Below, one piece after another: positions 1 through 5,088 of a DNA stretch of 5,268 nt (positions are counted from its first letter, which is position 1; the number at the start of each line of letters is the position of its first letter). The stretch covers positions 1 to 5,268 of the forward strand of contig JAKSPG010000105.1 in assembly GCA_024405075.1 (NCBI GenBank), given 5' to 3'. The notes under the pieces were generated by a model. It had not been told where the DNA came from. It saw nothing but the letters and a program-made list of their open reading frames with translations, and searched no databases. Both the position numbers and the translations under genes were made by a program. Origin of the DNA: Elusimicrobiaceae bacterium (GTDB lineage: Bacteria > Elusimicrobiota > Elusimicrobia > Elusimicrobiales > Elusimicrobiaceae).

Positions 1-32
1 CTCCTTTCTTTCTCGGATGCCATGCTAGTATA
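1..32 (-). promoter_or_regulatory. Putative promoter -10 box and Shine-Dalgarno of a gene starting just left of the window
   Basis: Read on the - strand, this stretch has a TATACT hexamer (32-27), a good match to a sigma-70 -10 box, and ends at the window edge in AAGAAAGGAG (10-1), a strong Shine-Dalgarno. The spacing suits a short 5' leader with a start codon a few bases beyond position 1. I do not see a convincing -35 box at the right distance. The inference is a gene divergent from the pilin-like gene; its identity cannot be seen. Confidence 0.35.
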
Positions 33-70
33 TCCTATTGGACAGAGGGGGATACGTATGGAAAAGAAAA

Positions 71-78
71 GGGGGGGG
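71..78. repeat. G8 homopolymer tract upstream of the pilin-like gene
   Basis: Eight consecutive G follow an A-rich stretch, 49 bases before the annotated pilin start. Such tracts can slip during replication. A TGA at 79-81, just after the tract, is in the pilin reading frame. A length change therefore cannot join the ATG at 58 to the pilin frame, so any switching would have to act on transcription. No function is demonstrated. Confidence 0.6.
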
Positions 79-126
79 TGAGACGTTTTAGAAGCAGTAA
101 AAGGCGGTGTAAAAGAAAAAATAAAA

Positions 127-684
127 ATGTCATTTCCGGCCCTGCGGACGGCAGCAGCGGGATATAGCGCCCCGTTATATTCCGCATTAAGACATTGCGG
201 AATGACGACCGGGGCGAGCGGATTTACCTTAATTGAACTTTTAGTCGTCGTCCTTATTATCGGTATTTTAGCGGCGGTGGCGTTGCCGCAATACCAAAAA
301 GCGGTGGATAAAGCGCGGTTCAGTGAAATACTACAAATCGCCCGTACGCTTAAACGGGCCGAAGATACCTACTTTCTGGCTAATGACACGTATACACGTA
401 ATTTAGATGAACTAGACATAGAATATTCCGCAGCATATGATGAACAAAATAGCAACTATAAAATAGGCGAAAATACCAGATGTTTGGTAAGCGAAGGATT
501 GGAATTCATAACATGTGCATCTCGTAAAATGTCTTATGCTCAGTTGAGCATTGGGCTAAAGTGGAAGATTACTTATTGCTATGGTGATGCGGCGCATCGC
601 CACCTTTGTGAAGCAATGGGTGGAGAAAACGGGGTAGAATATAAGCCGGGAAGTTGGCGCTACACCATGCCGGTGCATTACTAA
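127..684 (+). CDS. Type IV pilin-like (prepilin-type N-terminal methylation) protein
   Basis: This is a prepilin or pseudopilin, expected to be cut by prepilin peptidase and built into a type IV pilus or type II secretion-like filament at the inner membrane. The class III signal is clear: G32 followed by F33-TLIE with the conserved Glu5 (E37), then a hydrophobic helix to about residue 53. The polar C-terminal part (about 60-185) is probably the globular head and holds four cysteines (C119, C130, C151, C161) that could form two disulfides. From this start the leader is 32 residues, unusually long. An internal ATG at 202 (M26) would give a normal 7-residue leader. Neither start has a clear Shine-Dalgarno. 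I kept 127 because the sequence before it is A-rich and open, whereas the ATG at 202 lies in a hairpin stem. The gene stands alone and converges on rplS. Whether it is a major or minor pilin cannot be told. Confidence 0.85.
   Translation: MSFPALRTAAAGYSAPLYSALRHCGMTTGASGFTLIELLVVVLIIGILAAVALPQYQKAVDKARFSEILQIARTLKRAEDTYFLANDTYTRNLDELDIEYSAAYDEQNSNYKIGENTRCLVSEGLEFITCASRKMSYAQLSIGLKWKITYCYGDAAHRHLCEAMGGENGVEYKPGSWRYTMPVHY
128..209. repeat. Candidate palindromic repeat-like element within the prepilin leader
   Basis: The stretch begins with GTCATTTCCGG and ends with GCGGAATGAC, roughly inverted copies of each other (GTCATT-CCG type ends). It also contains a perfect 8-bp hairpin: ATTCCGCA (179-186) pairs with TGCGGAAT (196-203) around a 9-base loop. 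It encodes the odd residues 1-27 ahead of the normal pilin signal. This is what a small dispersed palindromic element inserted at the 5' end of a gene looks like. Only one copy is in the window, so its dispersed nature is inferred, and the outer boundaries are approximate. Confidence 0.4.
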
Positions 685-701
685 TTTTTCCGTGCAACAA
701 A

Positions 702-734
702 AATCCCCCTGGTAACGCGTTTACCCGGGGGATT
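702..734 (-). terminator. Strong intrinsic terminator after rplS, possibly bidirectional
   Basis: AATCCCCC (702-709) pairs with GGGGGATT (727-734). After one mismatch (710/726), GGTAA (711-715) pairs with TTACC (721-725), leaving a 5-base loop. On the - strand the stem runs into TTTTT (703-699), so it is a good rho-independent terminator for the operon ending in rplS. On the + strand it starts 17 bases after the pilin stop and is followed by a weaker T-rich stretch with TTTTT at 745-749, so it may also end the pilin transcript. Confidence 0.85.
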
Positions 735-769
735 ATATTCGGAGTTTTTAATTATTCCGTCAAGAACAA

Positions 770-1171
770 TTATTTCGCCTCTTGCGCCGTTTCGGCTGCG
801 GCAGGAGCCGCTTCTTCCGTATTGGCGGTGTTAGTTTTCTTTACTTCTTGCAAGCGGGCGGCTTTACCGGAGAGCTTGGTCAAGTAGTTCAGTTTCGCGC
901 GGCGTACTTTGCCTACTTTTAAGACTTCAATGCTGTCTACCCGCGGCGAGTGCACCGGGAAAATGCGTTCCACGCCTACACCAAACGAAATTTTGCGTAC
1001 GGTAAACGTTTCGCCAATGCCGCTTCCTTTGCGGGCAATCACTACGCCGTCAAAAGCTTGCAAGCGTTCGGTGTCACCTTCTACTACTTTTACTTTTACA
1101 CGCACCGTGTCGCCGGCTTTAAAAGACGGCACATTGGTTTTGAGATTGTGTTTAATGTCGTTAATGTTCAT
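770..1171 (-). CDS. rplS: 50S ribosomal protein L19
   Basis: This is a large-subunit ribosomal protein located near the 30S-50S interface. The 133-residue product matches L19 along its core: VPSFKAGDTVRVKVKVVEG, then RLQAFDGVVIARKG, FTVRKIS.GVGVERIFPVHSP and VRRAKLNYL...GKAAR. The family is usually about 115 residues. The extra is a C-terminal tail of roughly 25 residues rich in Ala and Glu (NTEEAAPAAAETAQEAK). The reading frame stays open upstream to 1351, but the start at 1171 is chosen because a GGAGGAA Shine-Dalgarno (1187-1181) lies 9 bases before it and the protein then begins like other L19s. It starts 5 bases after the trmD stop, so it is probably translationally coupled, and it is the last gene before the terminator. 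Confidence 0.97.
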   Translation of the reverse strand: MNINDIKHNLKTNVPSFKAGDTVRVKVKVVEGDTERLQAFDGVVIARKGSGIGETFTVRKISFGVGVERIFPVHSPRVDSIEVLKVGKVRRAKLNYLTKLSGKAARLQEVKKTNTANTEEAAPAAAETAQEAK

Positions 1172-1176
1172 AAAAC

Positions 1177-1896
1177 TTACTTCCTCCGAATTGTTTTTTC
1201 CTTCGCGGTTTTGGTTTGCTTTTGAGAGGCGGTTGTAAGCAAATCGGGCCGCATTTTTTTTGTTATTTGTAAAGCTTGTTCGTGTTTCCACGTTTCTATT
1301 TCTTTGTGGTTTCCGTTTAGTAACACTGCCGGAACCCGTTTGCCACGCCATACTTCCGGGCGGGTGTACTGCGGTGCTTCCAGCAAATTACCTTCAAACG
1401 ACTCTTTCGTTGTTACGTCCTGCTTTTTAAACGTCCCTTTTTGCAACCGGGTAATAGCATCTATCATTACGCAGGCGGCCATTTCTCCGCCCGTTAGAAT
1501 AAAGTTGCCCAGCGATACTTCCAGGTCCACCTGCGGATAAATCCGCGCGTCTATTCCTTCGTAATGCCCGCACACAAAAATCAGGTGGCGTTTTTTGGCT
1601 AACTTTTTGGCCAATTCTTGGTTAAAAGTTTGCCCGCGCGGACTGGTTAAAATTACGTAAGACGTCTTTTTGCGTAACTTCTTAATTGCCTGATACAGCG
1701 GCTCGGCCTTTAAAAGCATCCCGGGCCCGCCGCCGTAGGGGCGGTCGTCAATGGTTTGGTGTTTGTCCGTGGTAAACTTCCGCGGACTTAACGTTCCCAC
1801 TTTGATTATCCCCGCTTTGCGCGCCCGCCCCACAATGCTGTGGGAAAGGGCTTGCTCTACCATATCTTCAAAAGCGGTGATAACGTCAATTTTCAT
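1177..1896 (-). CDS. trmD: tRNA (guanine37-N1)-methyltransferase
   Basis: TrmD transfers a methyl group from S-adenosylmethionine to N1 of G37 next to the anticodon in tRNAs reading CNN codons, preventing +1 frameshifts. It is a homodimer of the SPOUT fold with a trefoil knot. Visible family motifs are DDRPYGGGPGM (50-60), SPRG (85-88), CGHYEGID (109-116), SLGNFILTGGE (128-138) and LLEAPQYTRPEVW (171-183). R150 matches the catalytic-site Arg154 of the Haemophilus and E. coli enzymes. The residue aligned with their catalytic Asp169 is Glu165 (KESF instead of EDSF). At 239 residues it is of normal length, with a Lys-rich C-terminal tail. The ATG follows the khpA stop directly (TAAATG). The normal partner gene rimM is missing from this spot. 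Confidence 0.96.
   Translation of the reverse strand: MKIDVITAFEDMVEQALSHSIVGRARKAGIIKVGTLSPRKFTTDKHQTIDDRPYGGGPGMLLKAEPLYQAIKKLRKKTSYVILTSPRGQTFNQELAKKLAKKRHLIFVCGHYEGIDARIYPQVDLEVSLGNFILTGGEMAACVMIDAITRLQKGTFKKQDVTTKESFEGNLLEAPQYTRPEVWRGKRVPAVLLNGNHKEIETWKHEQALQITKKMRPDLLTTASQKQTKTAKEKTIRRK
1181..1188 (-). promoter_or_regulatory. Ribosome binding site of rplS
   Basis: CGGAGGAA on the - strand is a near-perfect Shine-Dalgarno, 9 bases before the ATG at 1171. It lies inside the last codons of trmD. It decides the rplS start against the longer open frame reaching 1351. Confidence 0.85.
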
Positions 1897-2127
1897 TTAG
1901 TCTTCCAGCTTGAGGGTAACTTTTTTATCCTGTTTGGCTCCGGCGGCACTTAATATCGTGCGTACGGCTTTGATAATACAACCGTCTTTACCAATGACTT
2001 TAGCCTTATCGGCTGCGTCCACTTTGGTGGATAAATAAATTTTATCCTGCTCCACTTTTTCTTCCACCACCACATTATCGGCTGCGGAAGAGAGTGATTT
2101 TAAAAGCAGCGTTGCGAGTTCTTTCAT
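1897..2127 (-). CDS. khpA: KH-domain RNA-binding protein KhpA
   Basis: This is a small single-KH RNA-binding protein. In Firmicutes, KhpA works with KhpB (Jag/EloR) in RNA binding and in control of cell elongation; the role here is inferred. The 76-residue product has the typical MKELA..LLKSL N-terminus and the KH signature VIGKDGCIIKAVRTIL, with the GxxG loop GKDG at 46-49. Length is normal for the family. GGAG lies about 6 bases before the ATG. It follows rpsP after 15 bases and abuts trmD with no gap, the usual position between S16 and the TrmD/L19 genes. Confidence 0.93.
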   Translation of the reverse strand: MKELATLLLKSLSSAADNVVVEEKVEQDKIYLSTKVDAADKAKVIGKDGCIIKAVRTILSAAGAKQDKKVTLKLED

Positions 2128-2142
2128 CCCACGCTCCGCGGC

Positions 2143-2391
2143 TTATTTGGCACTGGCTTTTTTAATCAAGCTGGCCACCGTTTCGGACGGTTTCGCACCG
2201 ACTTTCATCCAATATTCCACACGGGGCATATTGAGTTTTACTTGTTCGGCTGCGTTCGGGTTGCAAGGTTGGTATTGCCCTAATACTTCTTTGGCTTCTT
2301 TGCCGACCGCGGAAGTTTTTTCAATCGCGACGACTCTATATTGAGGTTGGGCCTTTTTGCCTACCCGTTGTAATCTAATTACTACTGCCAT
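2143..2391 (-). CDS. rpsP: 30S ribosomal protein S16
   Basis: S16 is an early-to-mid assembly protein of the small ribosomal subunit. The 82-residue product fits the family in length and sequence: MAVVIRLQRVGKKAQPQYR at the start, a middle LGQYQPCNP, then RVEYWMKVGAKPSETVASL and a Lys-rich end. The start is supported by AAGGAGAG (2405-2398) 6 bases before the ATG. It lies 45 bases after rpe, the largest gap in the cluster, and that gap carries a hairpin. It heads the rpsP-khpA-trmD-rplS block common to many bacteria. Confidence 0.97.
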   Translation of the reverse strand: MAVVIRLQRVGKKAQPQYRVVAIEKTSAVGKEAKEVLGQYQPCNPNAAEQVKLNMPRVEYWMKVGAKPSETVASLIKKASAK

Positions 2392-2397
2392 GTATGA

Positions 2398-2405
2398 CTC
2401 TCCTT
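2398..2405 (-). promoter_or_regulatory. Ribosome binding site of rpsP
   Basis: AAGGAGAG on the - strand is a strong Shine-Dalgarno 6 bases before the rpsP ATG. It sits 6 bases downstream of the hairpin at 2429-2412, close enough that a factor bound to the hairpin could affect ribosome access. Confidence 0.8.
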
Positions 2406-2411
2406 ATGTTG

Positions 2412-2429
2412 CTTTTACTTGCGTAAAAG
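2412..2429 (-). promoter_or_regulatory. GNRA-loop hairpin in the rpe-rpsP leader
   Basis: On the - strand CTTTTAC-GCAA-GTAAAAG forms a perfect 7-bp stem closed by C-G around GCAA, a GNRA tetraloop. It lies between the rpe stop and the rpsP Shine-Dalgarno. No T-run follows, so it is not a rho-independent terminator. It could be a processing site, an mRNA-stability element or a ribosomal-protein binding site. The structure is seen; the function is not. Confidence 0.55.
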
Positions 2430-2436
2430 ACGGATA

Positions 2437-3126
2437 TTAAATGTCCGGGGCCGCCTGTCTGATTTGATTGAGGGCTCGTACAGGGTCCGCGGCTCTAAAA
2501 ATTGCATGTCCGGCCACCAACGCATCCGCGCCGGCTTTGATAACCGTACCGGCTGTTTGGGCGTTGATACCGCCATCTACTTCCAGCCAAATCTTGCGGC
2601 CGGAGGCGTTTATTAAGGTGCGTACCTGTTCAATCAGACGGGGGGAACTGGGCAAGAAAGACTGCCCGCCAAACCCCGGGTACACACACATCACTAATAT
2701 CAAATCCACGTCGTTTATCACCGAAGACAAGCGTTGCGGGTCCGTATCCGGCTTAATGGAAACGCCAGCCTGAATGCCCAGGCGGTGGATTTCCTTTACG
2801 GCGCCGACTACGTCATCTGCAGATTCCAAATGTACCGTTAGCAAATCCGCGCCGGCTTTGGTAAACGGCTCCAAAAAACGGGTTGGTTTTTCCACCATGA
2901 GGTGTACGTCTAACGGTAACGTGGTTTGACCTTTCAAAGAACTGACTAACGCCGGACCGAAACTCAAGTTAGGCACAAAGTGTCCGTCCATAATGTCCAC
3001 ATGTAGCCAATCGGCTCCGGCCTGTTCTACGCACCGCACGTCCTTTTCCAGCCGAAACAAATCGGCCGATAAGATAGAGGGTGCAACAGATATTCTACCA
3101 TTTACTGCGGGCATTTTGGAAGTCAT
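2437..3126 (-). CDS. rpe: Ribulose-phosphate 3-epimerase
   Basis: Rpe interconverts D-ribulose 5-phosphate and D-xylulose 5-phosphate in the non-oxidative pentose phosphate pathway, in the cytoplasm. The TIM-barrel family motifs appear in order: APSILSADLF (15-24), HVDIMDGHFVPN (42-53), DVHLMVE (73-79), VMCVYPGFGGQ (145-155) and EVDGGIN (182-188). Expected metal ligands H42, D44, H75 and D184 are present, with D44 and D184 also the acid/base pair. The loop reads VYPGFGGQ where VNPGFGGQ or VEPGFGGQ is usual. The 229-residue length is normal, with a slightly long N-terminus. An ATG at 3114 is also in frame, but 3126 is preferred because it lies 2 bases after the preceding stop and has GGGAG upstream; no such site precedes 3114. 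Confidence 0.96.
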   Translation of the reverse strand: MTSKMPAVNGRISVAPSILSADLFRLEKDVRCVEQAGADWLHVDIMDGHFVPNLSFGPALVSSLKGQTTLPLDVHLMVEKPTRFLEPFTKAGADLLTVHLESADDVVGAVKEIHRLGIQAGVSIKPDTDPQRLSSVINDVDLILVMCVYPGFGGQSFLPSSPRLIEQVRTLINASGRKIWLEVDGGINAQTAGTVIKAGADALVAGHAIFRAADPVRALNQIRQAAPDI

Positions 3127-3128
3127 TT

Positions 3129-4130
3129 TTATAAAATCTCCCGTTCGCGCACTAATACTCCGTCGGTAAAGATGCGCAAAGTCGCTTGGCCTGCGTAGGG
3201 GACTTCCAGGTCTACTTTGGAGCCGGGCTGTTTGGTTTCGTTTAAAATCTCGTTTTCGCCGGTTTCATCTTCTAACACTACGCGCACATGGCTGGTGTTT
3301 TTCCCTTGCGGTACTTCGTAATGCAAATGATATGTTTTTTCATCTTCCGAAATGGGACGCCGGCTGACGGTCAGCTCCAAGCTTACGCCGGGAGCGATTT
3401 GGCTGTCTGCCGCCGGGCGTTGGGAAGCAATTGTGCCGTTTCTGAAAGGAGAGTTCGGATCCTCTTTGATAATTAAATCAACGTTTTGTGCGCTGGCCCA
3501 CAAGGTGGCTTCGGCCAATTTTTTGCTTTTAAAGTTAGGAACCAACACCACGCTGGCGGGAGGTTGCCCATCGGAAATCGTCAGCGACACTTTATCGCCT
3601 TTTTGTACCATGCTGTCGGCGTTGGGAGTTTGCGCTACAATCAAGCCTTTATCGTACGTAAGCGAGTAGGCATTTTCCACTTTTTCCACTACTAGCCCGG
3701 CTTGGCGCACCGCCAACTGGGCACTACGTAAATCGGTGCCGACAATATTGGGCACGAAAACCATTTCGTCACCTTCGCTAATCCACACGCGGATGACGCG
3801 TCCCTCGCGCACAGTGGACCCGGCCGACGGGATTTGACGTAAAACAGAACCGGGCGGCACGTTTTGGGCAAATTCTACGCCGGCTTGTTTAAGAGCTAAA
3901 TTTTGTGCAGCCAGCAAACTAATGGCCTGTGAAACGGGTTTTTTGGTTAAATCGGGCACGGATACTTCTTTGCGCGAGTGCACCAAGGCCCCAGCCACCC
4001 AATCGATGGATACTAATATCAGCGCAGCAAAAAACGCTAACACCAGCAGCACAACTACCCATTTTTTTACACGGGATTTGTGCGGTTTATTAAAAAAATC
4101 TTCAAAATTTTGCTCGTTATCTTGCGGCAT
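3129..4130 (-). CDS. Membrane-anchored PASTA-domain protein without kinase domain
   Basis: This is a single-pass membrane protein with three extracytoplasmic PASTA repeats. PASTA domains in PrkC/PknB kinases and penicillin-binding proteins bind peptidoglycan fragments or beta-lactams, so envelope sensing or a cell-wall role is likely but unproven. Residues 1-23 form a short charged cytoplasmic end and about 24-50 a transmembrane helix. PASTA repeats follow at about 56-120, 123-188 and 195-258, each opening with a V-P-(D/N) motif and containing Q-x-P. A beta-rich C-terminal part (264-333, ending DGVLVRERE) recalls the tail of Firmicutes PASTA kinases. No kinase domain is present. The start is the ATG at 4130, 1 base after the fmt stop, with GGAAG 9 bases upstream. 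A GTG at 4160 would add 10 residues and overlap fmt. Confidence 0.88.
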   Translation of the reverse strand: MPQDNEQNFEDFFNKPHKSRVKKWVVVLLVLAFFAALILVSIDWVAGALVHSRKEVSVPDLTKKPVSQAISLLAAQNLALKQAGVEFAQNVPPGSVLRQIPSAGSTVREGRVIRVWISEGDEMVFVPNIVGTDLRSAQLAVRQAGLVVEKVENAYSLTYDKGLIVAQTPNADSMVQKGDKVSLTISDGQPPASVVLVPNFKSKKLAEATLWASAQNVDLIIKEDPNSPFRNGTIASQRPAADSQIAPGVSLELTVSRRPISEDEKTYHLHYEVPQGKNTSHVRVVLEDETGENEILNETKQPGSKVDLEVPYAGQATLRIFTDGVLVREREIL

Positions 4131-4131
4131 A

Positions 4132-5088
4132 TTATTTTTCTTCCGTAAAAACGGTTTCACCCGGTTTTATATTGCGGCCGTTGGCAAACGCTTCGCCGGG
4201 CATCGGTTTTTTGCCGGCGGGCTGTACTTCGGTAAGCCACAGCGCGTCCTCTTTACATTTTACTAAAATTCCGCGTCCGCGCTCAACAGCCAACACGGAG
4301 CCTGGGGTGTGCGTGGTATCGGCGGGGACGATTTGGGTTTGCAACACTTGTAGCCACTCAACTTGTCCGTTGTGCATAAACGGCACTTTAGGTTTAGGTC
4401 CGCAGGCCAGTCCGCGCACGCGGTTGTGTAATTCTTCTGCCGTCAGCCGAACGGGAGATAAAAGTGCATCTTCTTTTTGTAACATAGGGGCTAATGTGGG
4501 CGTGCCTTGTTGCGGGGTACGCAATATGCGGCCGTCTTCCAAGGAAGAAATTGTTTCGGTCAACGCATCTAACCCCAGCGCGGTTAATTTTTCAAACAAT
4601 GTTTTGGCATTATCTTGCGGGGCAATAATCAGTTCCTTTTGCAAAAACAGCGGGCCGTCGTCCATTCCTTCGTTGATCCAAAAGGTAGAAACGCCTGTTT
4701 GGGTATAACCGTGAATTAATGCTTGCTGTACGGGAGCTGCTCCGCGCAGTTTTGGCAAGAGCGAAAAATGTACGTTGAGTAACCCGAGTTTGGGTAGCGC
4801 GATAAAGTTAGGGCGGAAAATTTTTCCGTAGGCCACCACAATGCCCACATCAAAGGGAATTTTTGAGATTTCATCAAAACTGTCTTTTAATTTTTCAGGA
4901 GAGAGAACCGGCAGCCCTAATTCCAACGCACGTTTTTTGACGGGACAAGCAGAGATTTCCATGCCGCGCCCGCGCGGTTTGTCGGCTTGCGTGACAACCA
5001 ATTGTACATGCGTAAGCTGGTGAGTGAGCTCCAAAAACGGTACGGCAATATCCGGCGTACCGAAAAAAACAGTGTTAAGTTTAACCAT
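4132..5088 (-). CDS. fmt: Methionyl-tRNA formyltransferase
   Basis: Fmt formylates the amino group of Met-tRNA(fMet) using 10-formyltetrahydrofolate, making the bacterial initiator tRNA. The N-terminal Rossmann domain shows FFGTPDIAVPFL (8-19), the basic loop ADKPRGRG (35-42) that in E. coli Fmt helps bind tRNA, and NVHFSLLPKLRGAAPVQQAL (105-124) with catalytic N105 and H107. It also shows GVSTFWINEGMDDGPL (132-147) with catalytic D143. The C-terminal OB-like domain covers about 205-318; its usual NPWPGA-like segment reads GPKPKVPF. The 318-residue length is normal. The start is forced: an in-frame TAA lies four codons upstream and no other start codon is between. No Shine-Dalgarno is visible. 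It is the first gene of the - strand cluster; its frequent partner def is not in the window. Confidence 0.96.
   Translation of the reverse strand: MVKLNTVFFGTPDIAVPFLELTHQLTHVQLVVTQADKPRGRGMEISACPVKKRALELGLPVLSPEKLKDSFDEISKIPFDVGIVVAYGKIFRPNFIALPKLGLLNVHFSLLPKLRGAAPVQQALIHGYTQTGVSTFWINEGMDDGPLFLQKELIIAPQDNAKTLFEKLTALGLDALTETISSLEDGRILRTPQQGTPTLAPMLQKEDALLSPVRLTAEELHNRVRGLACGPKPKVPFMHNGQVEWLQVLQTQIVPADTTHTPGSVLAVERGRGILVKCKEDALWLTEVQPAGKKPMPGEAFANGRNIKPGETVFTEEK

Noticed and set aside
58..81. Short open frame from ATG 58 through the G8 tract
   Set aside because: Only seven codons before TGA; no ribosome binding site and no way to fuse to the pilin frame by tract slippage because the TGA lies after the tract in the pilin frame.
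654..887. Open frame on the + strand overlapping the pilin end and rplS
   Set aside because: It runs through the terminator hairpin and antisense to rplS, with no recognisable domain; a chance frame.
1172..1351. N-terminal extension of L19 by 60 codons to an ATG at 1351
   Set aside because: The extra residues overlap trmD in another frame and look like its shadow; the strong Shine-Dalgarno before 1171 and family length fix the start there.
909..1540. Several + strand open frames antisense to rplS and trmD
   Set aside because: They mirror the conserved coding genes on the - strand and show no protein-family features.
2436..2475. Possible internal promoter before rpsP (TTTAAT near 2440)
   Set aside because: No acceptable -35 hexamer at 16-18 bases and a GC-rich spacer; read-through from rpe is simpler.
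4131..4160. GTG start for the PASTA protein at 4160
   Set aside because: It would overlap fmt by 29 bases and has no clear Shine-Dalgarno; the ATG at 4130 follows the fmt stop by one base and has GGAAG upstream.
4172..4708. 178-codon + strand open frame antisense to fmt
   Set aside because: The - strand Fmt protein is unmistakable; this frame has a composition typical of antisense shadows.
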